Of a stretch of DNA of 53,764 nt, positions 37,939 to 46,501 are shown piece after piece. Under the pieces are notes generated by a model that searched no databases, was not told the origin of the DNA, and worked only from the letters and a program-made list of their open reading frames with translations. Origin of the DNA: Alphaproteobacteria bacterium (GTDB lineage: Bacteria > Pseudomonadota > Alphaproteobacteria > 16-39-46 > JABJFC01); NCBI GenBank assembly GCA_018662925.1, contig JABJFC010000085.1, forward strand, positions 1-53,764, read 5' to 3'. The stretch's first letter is position 1. Each line of letters begins with the position of its first letter. The position numbers and the translations under genes were made by a program.

Positions 37939-38294
37939 TCTAAGGCCCCTTTTTTCCACTCGTATATAAAACCGATGGTCAACACACCAAGGAAAATTAC
38001 CATTGATATAAAACCAAACATCCCGATAGCCCCAAGGGAAATGGCCCAGGGGAATAAAAAGACAACCTCCAAATCAAAAATTATAAAAAGGATCGCGACC
38101 AGATAGTAACGAACATCGAATTTTGTGCGACAATCAGAAAAGGGGGCAAATCCACACTCATAGGGGGATTGCTTCTCGGTATAGGGACGATGAGGCCCTC
38201 TCAAATAGGCCAGAAAAAGGGGAACACACGAGACGACTAGAGCAACACCTAAAAACACAAAAATGGGAAGGTACTCTTCAAGTATTCCACTCAA
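37929..38294 (-). CDS. nuoA: NADH-quinone oxidoreductase subunit A
   Basis: The 121-residue, three-helix first subunit of the operon. The signature [20 protein letters not shown] followed by [15 protein letters not shown] is complete, including the acidic residues at the membrane face. The start codon is TTG (38294), accepted because [16 protein letters not shown] matches the usual N-terminus. The promoter must lie in 38295-38452, shared with the divergent secreted-protein gene; an AT-rich TTTAGAATAATGCTATAGG stretch is the best candidate. Confidence 0.94.
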   Translation of the reverse strand: MSGILEEYLPIFVFLGVALVVSCVPLFLAYLRGPHRPYTEKQSPYECGFAPFSDCRTKFDVRYYLVAILFIIFDLEVVFLFPWAISLGAIGMFGFISMVIFLGVLTIGFIYEWKKGALEWD

Positions 38295-38452
38295 TGCCTT
38301 GTTTCCCTATAGCATTATTCTAAAAATCATCGGGATACTACCATGGGATCTCGGCAATGGAAAGAGTGTGTGTCCTTAAAAATTTACTTTATAATTTTAC
38401 AAAAAACATATTTTATGATAGCTTTACATTGAAGTATGAGGAGGAAATTTAA

Positions 38453-39070
38453 GTGCGTAAGCTAACTTTTTTCATCGTTGCTATTTCGGTCATTTTTTCG
38501 CTTGCTACAACCGATTTTGCGGTTAGCAAGCCCAAGGCGGTATCTGGCAGCAAAATAAAGAAGGATGCCCCTAAGAGAAAACCCCCTCCTACCATGATGC
38601 TCCTAGACAGTGACCTGAAGAAAGATCAGGCGGCTAAGGTGGCGGCAGAAAAAAAAGCTAAGAAAGCTCTTGCAGATAAGAAGGCAGTACAAAAAGCTCT
38701 CGCAAAAAAGACAGAAGAGCTGAAAAAGACTAAGGCGCTAGATCTGAAAAAGGCTAACGCGCTAAAGAAAAAAGATAAGCTTAAGGCACTCCGGGACAAA
38801 CATAAGGCTTTGCGAGCAAAAAGGAAAGCCGAAGAACAGGCTGCTAAGAAAGATAGGAAGCTTAAAATAGTTAACGATAACGCAGTAAAGAAGAAGAAAA
38901 AGAAAGTGATCCACCTAGGACAAAATGCATTTATGAGCAAGTGCCTGAAACCTAACATTATAGCCCCAACTAAATTGAGGAAGCGAACTCAACCAAATTG
39001 TGCCCACAAAAGCACTTGCGGAAACTCTACATTCGCAGCTCAGTACGAGTACGGCGCGGCCTGTCCTTAA
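38453..39070 (+). CDS. Secreted lysine/alanine-rich coiled-coil protein
   Basis: I do not recognise this 205-residue protein. It begins with a signal peptide (MRKLTFFIVAISVIFSLATT, cleavage near FAVS). Residues about 30-155 are very rich in Lys and Ala with heptad-like spacing (LKKDQAAKVAAEKKAKKAL and so on), which suggests a long basic helix or coiled coil. The last 40 residues hold four cysteines (KCLKP, PNC, STC, AACP). Start is GTG with GAGGAGG 8 bases upstream, a strong ribosome site. It diverges from nuoA and opens an accessory patch of small exported proteins. A nucleic-acid-binding or surface role is conceivable, but not shown. Confidence 0.72.
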   Translation: MRKLTFFIVAISVIFSLATTDFAVSKPKAVSGSKIKKDAPKRKPPPTMMLLDSDLKKDQAAKVAAEKKAKKALADKKAVQKALAKKTEELKKTKALDLKKANALKKKDKLKALRDKHKALRAKRKAEEQAAKKDRKLKIVNDNAVKKKKKKVIHLGQNAFMSKCLKPNIIAPTKLRKRTQPNCAHKSTCGNSTFAAQYEYGAACP

Positions 39071-39236
39071 GTCAAATAGTCAATTGTTTCGTTAAAGGTA
39101 CAAGATCACTCACGGCCGGGCAGCTTTCCCAAGCACCTCTTGAACACCCACCGAGCACCACTCAAGCTAACACCAACTCGGCGCTACACTCACATGCCCG
39201 ACCGTGCAACACACCCCTCATGGGTAAAGGCAGCGA
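39071..39236. other. C/A-rich intergenic block
   Basis: In contrast to its AT-rich surroundings, about 39135-39235 is rich in C and A on the plus strand (ACCCACCGAGCACCACTC, then AACACACCCCTCATGGG). An 81-codon plus-strand frame crosses it, but lacks a ribosome site and looks like chance. I see no repeat or RNA motif that explains it. Confidence 0.35.
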
Positions 39237-39461
39237 TCAATAGTTATCCGGATCCATCCAGAAAGATTCCTGATCCAGAAACTCCAAATCAAGATGATCC
39301 GTAGAATAAAAATCCTCAATATGATCGGTACCTACGATCTTTAGAGGCCTACGAATCCTTTTCTTTACTGTTGATTTCCGTACAGACGCACCCTTGTCAA
39401 AAAATGCAGGTGCTACTGGATTCGATGTTGGATGATTAAAAGCCAGATTTCGATGTAACAT
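39237..39461 (-). CDS. Small hypothetical protein
   Basis: A 74-residue ORF that I do not recognise. It has no signal peptide or membrane segment. The middle is basic (KSTVKKRIRRPLK), and the end is acidic and aromatic (DHLDLEFLDQESFWMDPDNY, 20 residues). An AAGGGGG ribosome site lies 6-7 bases before the ATG, which favours a real gene. No neighbour is on the same strand within 860 bases downstream, so it would be monocistronic. It could also be a remnant. Confidence 0.5.
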   Translation of the reverse strand: MLHRNLAFNHPTSNPVAPAFFDKGASVRKSTVKKRIRRPLKIVGTDHIEDFYSTDHLDLEFLDQESFWMDPDNY

Positions 39462-39839
39462 GGCTACCCCCTTATCTAGTAATTTATATTACCTTATCCT
39501 TAGTCTTATAAAAATCGTAACACAATAATTCCCAATGTAAAGAAATTAAATGTACCTATTTTATTCGGTATTTCAATAAGTTATCCGGTACAGCTCTGCA
39601 AGTTATGACTATTTAAGGAATATTTTTTTTTATTAGCTGTCAGTGGTTATTACGGAGTACTATTTCAAAATCTGCTGTGTGAAAAAATTTAATATTCACG
39701 GCATTATGTTATAATTGACCCAGCTGCAATGGTTTAGTGATTTGGCAGAAAAAGGGCAAAACTGATTTAGCCAAACGACAGTGGAGCTTCTCCTTCCAAA
39801 AATGAAGGAGGAAATAATAAGGCGAAGGGAGACGTGAAC
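39462..39839. other. AT-rich gene-free interval with candidate -10 box and hairpin
   Basis: This 378-base gap is the divergent control region between the 74-codon ORF and the cysteine-rich protein gene. A TATAAT at 39710-39715 is a good -10 candidate, with TTTAAT 16 bases upstream as a weak -35. A 9-bp hairpin (39788-39812) follows in the leader. No gene-like ORF is visible. Confidence 0.4.
39788..39812 (+). promoter_or_regulatory. Leader hairpin upstream of cysteine-rich protein gene
   Basis: CTCCTTC and GAAGGAG (39790-39796 and 39804-39810) form a stem extended by two weaker pairs, with a seven-base loop. The 3' arm contains the sequence AAGGAGG, which looks like a ribosome site. It would serve no start codon directly, but an 11-codon frame (ATG at 39802, TGA at 39835) ends just before the gene's ATG at 39840. 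Confidence 0.4.
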
Positions 39840-40184
39840 ATGAAAAATTTTAAGTACAATGTTGTTGCTTTAACAGTTTTAATATTCTCTGGAATCGGAC
39901 TTGATGGAATGGCACACGCCCGCAACTCTTCAGAAAATGAGACACTATGTGAAGCGTACAAACAGACAAATAAGTGCAAAGCAACCTACCAAAAATGTGT
40001 AAAGACATGTCTAGGACCACCCTACGAGTGCAACCATGTAGATGTGTGCAGAGTCCATTTCGATCAGTGTTTCACAAACAAGATCTACACTGTAGAAAGA
40101 AAATTAGAGAATTGGAAACAAGAGCACAGAAACTACTTACAGGAACAGCGTGAGAAGATTGATTTCATTTTGAGCAAAGAATGA
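39840..40184 (+). CDS. Small secreted cysteine-rich protein
   Basis: A 114-residue protein that I do not recognise. Residues 1-27 are a signal peptide (MKNFKYNVVALTVLIFSG, cleavage near AHA-RN). The mature part has seven cysteines between residues 36 and 75, in the pattern TLC, NKC, QKC, KTC, YEC, DVC and DQC, and then a charged helix (RKLENWKQEHRNYLQEQREK). Spacing of the cysteines suggests a compact helical hairpin stabilised by disulfides. AGGGAG lies about 8 bases before the ATG at 39840; a GTG at 39834 is too close to it. Export plus cysteines suggests a periplasmic or extracellular role. Confidence 0.68.
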   Translation: MKNFKYNVVALTVLIFSGIGLDGMAHARNSSENETLCEAYKQTNKCKATYQKCVKTCLGPPYECNHVDVCRVHFDQCFTNKIYTVERKLENWKQEHRNYLQEQREKIDFILSKE

Positions 40185-40385
40185 CAACAGTGATATAAGG
40201 TCGTATTTGACTCGTGGATACGTGCTTGTACGTGCTCCGATGAAAATCGCAGAAGATAATAAAAATTTCTCTGGTGCAGAAAAATGCACTGAAACACAAT
40301 CAAATAGAGCCTTCAGTGCGGTAATTAACGGTTGTGTCGCATCTGTTGAATAATTTGAGTAAAACAAATATTCTCTCCGTAAATT

Positions 40386-40748
40386 GTGGAGGGAAAAATT
40401 AGGAATATTGCAATAATTAGCCTAGGAGTTCTATCATTGGTAGTTTCAGATAGTTCGTGGAGCATCAATACTGATGACATGAGTACGCTTAGAAACAGAA
40501 AGAAGTACAAGCCTTTAAAGTCTGAAGAAGTCGCTGACGACAGCAATTTACAGAAGTCAATGATAGTGAATTTGGACCATTATTTTAGAGTTGAGAAAAA
40601 AAGTTTAGCAACAGGAGACGAAGTGTTTTTGAAACTCAAAAGAATATACCTTGAGAACGGAAAAAATGCAGCTAAATTAAATGCTCGACATACGTTTGGT
40701 CTCACCGATAAATTGGTCGACGAAGTAATGGAAGTTCTTTCTCATTAA
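40386..40748 (+). CDS. Small exported protein with doubtful start codon
   Basis: A frame of up to 120 codons with no function I recognise. After the first codons it reads RNIAIISLGVLSLVVSDSSW, a plausible signal peptide, followed by a charged, lysine-rich helix-forming domain (about 30-116). The only standard start is the GTG at 40386, which has no ribosome site upstream. A perfect GGAGGG lies at 40388-40393 and points to the ATT at 40398 as the start. Either ATT is used, or an ATG has mutated and expression is reduced. No cysteine is present in the mature part, unlike its neighbours. Confidence 0.58.
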   Translation: MEGKIRNIAIISLGVLSLVVSDSSWSINTDDMSTLRNRKKYKPLKSEEVADDSNLQKSMIVNLDHYFRVEKKSLATGDEVFLKLKRIYLENGKNAAKLNARHTFGLTDKLVDEVMEVLSH

Positions 40749-40879
40749 CTGTCGCTCAAGAGATTGCTCTGAAAGCCACAGCTTCCAAGTAACCTCTTCC
40801 CGATAAGCAGGACCCTTAGAATATCTAACGGGTTCTGTCAGGAAAAACATCCACAGTTCAAGAAGGGCAGCAAATAGCC

Positions 40880-43800
40880 CTACCCACTCACTTTTTCCTG
40901 TAAATCGGACGGGAGAGCATATTTGCCATCCAGAAGTATTTCCACATGGGTTAGAGTTTCTTGATTATCCTGATAAGGGGATGGAATGGAAGTGAGAGCT
41001 TCCTGGAGAGACACGAACAGACGCAAAGTCCCTCTTCCCTGGTCCTTGAGAGGCTTTAAGATTGTACAAAGGCGTTCTAGTTCCGTTTCGCTTGAAAGAT
41101 GGAGCGTGACTTCATGGGACATATTCTTGGTTTTGTCATCAAGCAACTCTAGGGTCTGTACTGTTAGGCGCAGCATGTCACTTTCAATACGTCCTTGCGC
41201 CCCTAGGAATAAAGCCATTCCCGGTACGAGTATTTCCCGTGATTCAGACAGCACTTCGGAAAAAACCGTAATCTCGTACACACCGCTTGTATCCGTCAGC
41301 TGAAGAAAAGCATAACGATTGCCAGACTTTGCCGTTTTTTCTTTTATACCAACGACCACACCCACCAAATTGAAGGCACGAGGCTCTCCATTGCTCAAGT
41401 ACTCAGAAAGTTCAGCACTCTCCACGATATCCAATTGAGAGAGCGTTGATCCATAGCCGTCCAAAGGATGGGCGGATAAGTAAAAACCCAATGCTCCAAA
41501 TTCGTGACGCAGTTGCGTTAAGGAATCCCATAGCTCACAGACTGGGAGTTTCGGCGTAGGAAGAGCCTGCAAATCACCTTCAAAGAGGCTTACCTGAACA
41601 GACTCGCGACTTTCTGCCTGTTCCGAAGCGTATTTGATTAAAAAGTCGATGCTATCGTACAGCTGACGACGATTATCGTGAAGCTGGTCGAAGGCGCCCG
41701 CTGCAACCAGATGTTCTAAATTGCGCTTATTGATAACGCGGGTCGATAAGCGTCCGGCAAAATCAAGTATGTCTTTATAGGGACCGTTCTGAGACCGATC
41801 ATGAACCAACTCCTCCATGGCCCCAGCCCCCACGTTTTTGATGGCTCCAAGGGCATATCGAACGGCCTTCGTTCCAGAGGGATCTTCTTCAACCGAAAAC
41901 TGTGCCAATGAATGATTTACATCGGGGGGCAAGAGCTTAAGTTCCATCCGGTCCAGTTCTTGCTTAAAGAAGGTCAGCTTATCCGTGTTGTGCATATCCG
42001 CAGTCATGGATGCCGCAAAAAATTCAACGGTATAGTTTGCCTTCAAAAAAGCTGTCTGATAAGCCAGCAAGGCATAAGGCGCCGAATGAGATTTGTTGAA
42101 AGCATAGCTGGCAAATTTAGCAATCTTGTCAAATATATCTTGCGCCAATTTAGACGCAACGCCGCGTTCTTTTGCGCCCTCAATGAAGACTTGTCGTTGA
42201 GCATCCATTTCTGACTTAATCTTTTTGCCCATAGCGCGGCGTAAAAGGTCCGCACCCCCCAGTGAATAGCCAGCAAGGACTTGTGCAATCTGCATTACTT
42301 GCTCTTGGTAAACCATGACCCCGAAAGTTTCCTTCAGAATATCCTCCAGTTTGGGATGCATATACTGAATTTCCTCTTTTCCATGACGACAAGCCAAATA
42401 GCGGGGAATATCATCCATGGGTCCCGGTCGATACAAAGCGACCAACGCAATAAGTTCTTCAAAGCGATCCGGCTGCAATTGCCGCAGAACGTCACGCATC
42501 CCGGCGCCTTCCAACTGGAACACACCCACAGTTTCAACATTCTGCAGCAGATCAAAGGTCTTTGAATCTTCGAGCGAAATGGCTGAAATATCGAAAGGCT
42601 CTCCCTGTGCGCCGATCAATTCCGACGTTTTTTCTATGACTGTGAGAGTTTTTAGTCCCAAAAAGTCAAACTTCACCAAACCCGACTGTTCCACATACTT
42701 CATATTAAGCTGGGTAACGGGCATATCCGATTTGGGATCTCGATACAAAGCTACAAAATCAGACAAAGGACGATCGCCAATAACAACACCTGCCGCATGG
42801 GTCGACGCATGCCGATAAAGTCCCTCAAGTTTTAAGGCAATGTCTATAAGCTTCTTTATGCCCGGATCATCTTTCTGCATCTCCTGAAGCTGAGGCTCAA
42901 TCAAAATAGCATCCTGTAAAGTGACCGGATTTGCAGGATTGTTGGGCACCAGTTTGCAAATTTTATCCACCAAGGGATACGGCAACTGAAGAACGCGCCC
43001 GACGTCTCTTAGAACGGCCCGTGCCTGAAGCTTTCCAAAGGTGATGATTTGCGCAACATGATCATGGCCGTACTTTTGTTGCACGTATCGAATCACTTCA
43101 TCCCGACGTTCTTGGCAAAAGTCGATATCAAAGTCAGGCATCGACACACGTTCAGGATTCAAAAAACGCTCAAAAATGAGGCTAAAACGAATGGGATCCA
43201 CATCCGTAATGGTGAGCGACCACGCCACCAAAGATCCTGCCCCTGACCCACGACCAGGCCCAACGGGTATATTATTCTGTTTGGCCCATTGGATGAAATC
43301 GGCAACAATAAGAAAGTAACCGGGATACCCCATTTGATTAATGACGCCCAATTCATATTCTAGGCGATCTTGGTACTGTTTCTTGACCTTCAGACGCTCT
43401 TCTTTGGGCATCTCCTGATCATAGACATCCTTCTCCAAACGTTGCTCTAGGCATTGGAATGCTTGATGCTTTAATTCATCTTCCTCAGCACGACCCGATT
43501 CGGACACATATGGCGGCAAAATGGGATCGACAGATATGGGACGATAAGCACAACGCCGGGCAATCACACTGGTATTCAAGTATGCTTCTGGCAAATCTTT
43601 AAAAACAGTCCACATTTCGTCGGAAGTCTTAAAGCGTTGATTAGCCGTTAATCTCTTTCGATTTTCTTCAGATACATAAGTGCCCTCAGCCACACAGGTT
43701 AGGGCATCATGAGCCTCATGCATGTCCGCATCTAAGAAAAAGGCTTCATTGGTTCCCACCAAAGGCAAATTGTGCTTCAGGGCTATTTCAATGAGGGCTT

Positions 43801-44380
43801 CCTCTGTGGTTGCTTCTTCAGAAACACCCACGCGGGAAATTTCAACGTAAAGCCTATCTGGAAACAATTGCTTGAGCTGTTCCAGATATTGCTCGGCTCT
43901 CTCTTTTTGCCTATTTAAGAGGAATTGTGCCAACCCGCCCTGAATGCCCGCGGTTAGGGCAATGAGCCCATCACTTTTCCCTAGGAGAGACTCAAAAGTG
44001 ATATGTGGCCCTTCCCCATCGGGGGATTCTAAGTAGGCAATTTCCAACAGTTTTAAGAGATTTTTGTATCCCTCTTCATTTTGAACCAGCAACACCAGAG
44101 GATCCGTCTGAGTGGCCACAGCAGCCTGAAATGCGTTTTTCTTTTCTTCTTCAGGACGTTTCAGGGCAATTTGACATCCAATAATTGGCTGCACACCCGA
44201 CTCGGCCGTCGTTTGAGAAAATTCATAAGAGCCAAAGAGATTATTGGTATCGGTTATGGCAACAGCCGGCGTTTTTTGATCGACACAGCGGGCAACCAAG
44301 GCCTTACATTTTATGGCACCTTCTAGCAAAGAATAAGCACTATGCACCCGAAGATGAATAAAGGGAGGCCTCTTATTCAT
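40880..44380 (-). CDS. dnaE: DNA polymerase III alpha subunit
   Basis: The replicative polymerase, 1166 residues, in the DnaE1 range. Domains in order: PHP (HLRVHSAYSLLEGAIK at 9-24), the family C polymerase palm with GPGRGSGAGSLVAWSL and MPDFDIDFCQERRDEVIRYV (the catalytic aspartates), fingers with GLYRHASTHAAGVVIG, a helix-hairpin-helix (ALGAIKNVGAGAMEEL) and a C-terminal OB fold (VGVVVGIKEKTAKSGNRYAF). Start ATG lies directly after the lolD stop. The lolC-lolD-dnaE order is the usual one in alphaproteobacteria. The 131-base downstream gap holds no gene. Confidence 0.97.
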   Translation of the reverse strand: MNKRPPFIHLRVHSAYSLLEGAIKCKALVARCVDQKTPAVAITDTNNLFGSYEFSQTTAESGVQPIIGCQIALKRPEEEKKNAFQAAVATQTDPLVLLVQNEEGYKNLLKLLEIAYLESPDGEGPHITFESLLGKSDGLIALTAGIQGGLAQFLLNRQKERAEQYLEQLKQLFPDRLYVEISRVGVSEEATTEEALIEIALKHNLPLVGTNEAFFLDADMHEAHDALTCVAEGTYVSEENRKRLTANQRFKTSDEMWTVFKDLPEAYLNTSVIARRCAYRPISVDPILPPYVSESGRAEEDELKHQAFQCLEQRLEKDVYDQEMPKEERLKVKKQYQDRLEYELGVINQMGYPGYFLIVADFIQWAKQNNIPVGPGRGSGAGSLVAWSLTITDVDPIRFSLIFERFLNPERVSMPDFDIDFCQERRDEVIRYVQQKYGHDHVAQIITFGKLQARAVLRDVGRVLQLPYPLVDKICKLVPNNPANPVTLQDAILIEPQLQEMQKDDPGIKKLIDIALKLEGLYRHASTHAAGVVIGDRPLSDFVALYRDPKSDMPVTQLNMKYVEQSGLVKFDFLGLKTLTVIEKTSELIGAQGEPFDISAISLEDSKTFDLLQNVETVGVFQLEGAGMRDVLRQLQPDRFEELIALVALYRPGPMDDIPRYLACRHGKEEIQYMHPKLEDILKETFGVMVYQEQVMQIAQVLAGYSLGGADLLRRAMGKKIKSEMDAQRQVFIEGAKERGVASKLAQDIFDKIAKFASYAFNKSHSAPYALLAYQTAFLKANYTVEFFAASMTADMHNTDKLTFFKQELDRMELKLLPPDVNHSLAQFSVEEDPSGTKAVRYALGAIKNVGAGAMEELVHDRSQNGPYKDILDFAGRLSTRVINKRNLEHLVAAGAFDQLHDNRRQLYDSIDFLIKYASEQAESRESVQVSLFEGDLQALPTPKLPVCELWDSLTQLRHEFGALGFYLSAHPLDGYGSTLSQLDIVESAELSEYLSNGEPRAFNLVGVVVGIKEKTAKSGNRYAFLQLTDTSGVYEITVFSEVLSESREILVPGMALFLGAQGRIESDMLRLTVQTLELLDDKTKNMSHEVTLHLSSETELERLCTILKPLKDQGRGTLRLFVSLQEALTSIPSPYQDNQETLTHVEILLDGKYALPSDLQEKVSG

Positions 44381-45088
44381 CTATACAAGAACTCCCTCTT
44401 TTAGACTAATGATCCGATCCATTTTTTTAGCCAAATCCAGATTGTGGGTTGCAATAAGGGCCCCCACTTTTTCCTTACGAACCATGGTCAATAGTTCCGA
44501 AAAAATTTGGGCTGATTTTTCTGGGTCCAGATTCCCGGTGGGTTCATCAGCCAACAGCAGCGAAGGCTTGTTAGCAATGGCACGCGCAATAGCAACCCGT
44601 TGTTGCTCGCCACCTGACAAACGAGCCGGCCTGTGAGTGGCCCTTTCTGCGAGTCCCATTAGCTTTAAAAGATCGCTTGCTCTCTTTTCTGCCTTCTTCC
44701 GTGGCGTCCCAAAAATAAGCTGGGGAAGCACAATATTTTCAAAAGCAGAAAACTCAGGCAACAAATGGTGATATTGATAAATGAAACCAATGGAGCTACG
44801 TCGAAGCGCAGCACGCTGAGAATCTCTCAGACGCTGACAATCTTTTCCATTCAAACAAATTTGTCCCCTTGTGGGGTGATCCAAGAGCCCCGAAATTTGA
44901 AGCAGCGTTGATTTTCCAGATCCTGAAGGACCCACAAGCGCCACAATTTCCCCAGGAGCTATACTCAACGTCGCCCCTTTTAGAACTTTTAAGGTTTCCC
45001 CGCCTTGGACAAAAACTTTTTCCACACTCTTCAATTGAAGAATGGCGTCGTCTTTGGGAGCTGATTTCTTAGGGACTATTTTATTCAT
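44381..45088 (-). CDS. lolD: Lipoprotein-releasing system ATP-binding protein
   Basis: The ATPase of the LolCDE transporter, which extracts outer-membrane lipoproteins from the inner membrane and hands them to LolA. The 235-residue protein has Walker A GPSGSGKST (53-61), the signature LSGGEQQRVAIARA, Walker B LLLADEPTGNLD and the switch His in ATHNLD. It overlaps lolC by 8 bases and abuts dnaE. Confidence 0.95.
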   Translation of the reverse strand: MNKIVPKKSAPKDDAILQLKSVEKVFVQGGETLKVLKGATLSIAPGEIVALVGPSGSGKSTLLQISGLLDHPTRGQICLNGKDCQRLRDSQRAALRRSSIGFIYQYHHLLPEFSAFENIVLPQLIFGTPRKKAEKRASDLLKLMGLAERATHRPARLSGGEQQRVAIARAIANKPSLLLADEPTGNLDPEKSAQIFSELLTMVRKEKVGALIATHNLDLAKKMDRIISLKEGVLV

Positions 45089-46328
45089 TGCGCAATGCCT
45101 CCACAGGATCTAAGCGGGCAGCACGCCACGAGGGATATAAGGTTGCAAAGAATGTAATGACAAAAGCCATCAAAACAACGGATATGACTTCTCTTGGGTC
45201 TACGATGGCAGGCAAATGTGACAAGAAGTAGATCTCAGCTTGAAAGAGATCCGTCCCTGTGAATTTTTGCAAGAACTGGCGAATGGCCTCAATATTCAGA
45301 GAAAAAGCCAGCCCCAAGCCAAATCCTGCCACAGTCCCGGCAAAGCCAATGCTGGCTCCGGTTAAAAAGAATATACGCATTAAAGAACTTTTCGTCGCCC
45401 CCATAGTTCGTATAATGGCAATATCCCGCGTCTTATCCTTTACCAACATAATCAAGCTGGAGACGATATTAAAAGCAGCAATCAGTATGATGAGAGTCAA
45501 GATGAGAAACATAACATTGCGTTCCACATTGACCGCTTGGAAAAAGGCTGCATTTGATTGCCGCCAGTCTCTTATGTTTACTCGCCAGTTCAAAGCTTTT
45601 GCCATCTTTGGCGCCGTAATGTCTACGAGATTGGGACTTAGAAGGAATATCTCAAGTCCCGTAACACCCTCCCCTGTCCGATAAAACACTTGGGCAGCCT
45701 CCAGTGGCAGAAATACAATTCCTTTGTCATATTCATAATTACCTGACTGAAAGAGTCCTACTACCGTGTACTTCTTGGATCTAGGGATAGAGCCGAAAGC
45801 TGTTGCATTTAATTCTGGAGCTACCAGGGTTAGGGGATCTCCAACCCGCACCCCCATACGAAGAGCCAACGCTTGGCCAATCACGATGGCATCTGTTCCT
45901 TCAAGATCAGCCAAACTACCGTCCACTATATTATCTGAGATGATGGGGCGATCTTTTAGGTCATCTTTTCGAACACCGCGCACAATTATGCCAGTAGCGG
46001 TGCCCTTTGACATGGCCATTGCTTGACCTTCCACTAAGGGCGTCACCGATTCAACCCCATAAAATGGCCGAACCTTGTCAGCAAGTTCATCAAAATCCCG
46101 TAAGTGGCCGCTTATCCCTTCAATGCGAAGATGTCCATTGAATCCCAGAATCTTACTAAACAGTTCTTCCCGGAATCCGTTCATCACAGACATTACAATA
46201 ATGAGTGTCGCCACACCAATGGTGATACCCAAAAAAGAAAATCCCGCGATGACCGATATAAAGCCCTCCTGGCGGTTGGGTCTTAAGTAACGCCAAGCAA
46301 TTTTCCGTTCAAAGAGTGAAAAAAACAT
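45081..46328 (-). CDS. lolC: Lipoprotein-releasing system permease, LolC/LolE family
   Basis: A 415-residue permease with an N-terminal helix, a large periplasmic domain (about 50-270) and three C-terminal helices of the FtsX type. Typical are FISVIAGFSFLGITIGVATL, MSVMNGFREEL, IIRTMGATKSSLMRIFFLTG and the last TLYPSWRAARLDPVEALR. Alphaproteobacteria usually have one such permease that works as a homodimer. First gene of lolC-lolD-dnaE. Confidence 0.94.
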   Translation of the reverse strand: MFFSLFERKIAWRYLRPNRQEGFISVIAGFSFLGITIGVATLIIVMSVMNGFREELFSKILGFNGHLRIEGISGHLRDFDELADKVRPFYGVESVTPLVEGQAMAMSKGTATGIIVRGVRKDDLKDRPIISDNIVDGSLADLEGTDAIVIGQALALRMGVRVGDPLTLVAPELNATAFGSIPRSKKYTVVGLFQSGNYEYDKGIVFLPLEAAQVFYRTGEGVTGLEIFLLSPNLVDITAPKMAKALNWRVNIRDWRQSNAAFFQAVNVERNVMFLILTLIILIAAFNIVSSLIMLVKDKTRDIAIIRTMGATKSSLMRIFFLTGASIGFAGTVAGFGLGLAFSLNIEAIRQFLQKFTGTDLFQAEIYFLSHLPAIVDPREVISVVLMAFVITFFATLYPSWRAARLDPVEALRNE

Positions 46329-46501
46329 CTGTACCTATCAGGTTATTTACAAGAATAGTCTCCAACGCGGTTGCATGATAATCAAAAACACCCAGAGGGA
46401 GAAGAACAATCTTCATTTTTTATCGACAAATTCATCATCTTTCTGTTAGAGGTAATGCGTCCTCCGTAGAAAGTGCGTACTCCACAAGCAAAGGATGTTT
46501 T

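Noticed and set aside
38626-38958. Phe/Ser-rich minus-strand frame of 110 codons
   Set aside because: It is the antisense of the lysine-rich coding region (AAG/AAA read as CTT/TTT), a known artefact.
38998-39243. 81-codon plus-strand frame after the Lys-rich protein gene
   Set aside because: It begins inside the upstream gene, lacks a ribosome site and only reflects the C/A-rich composition.
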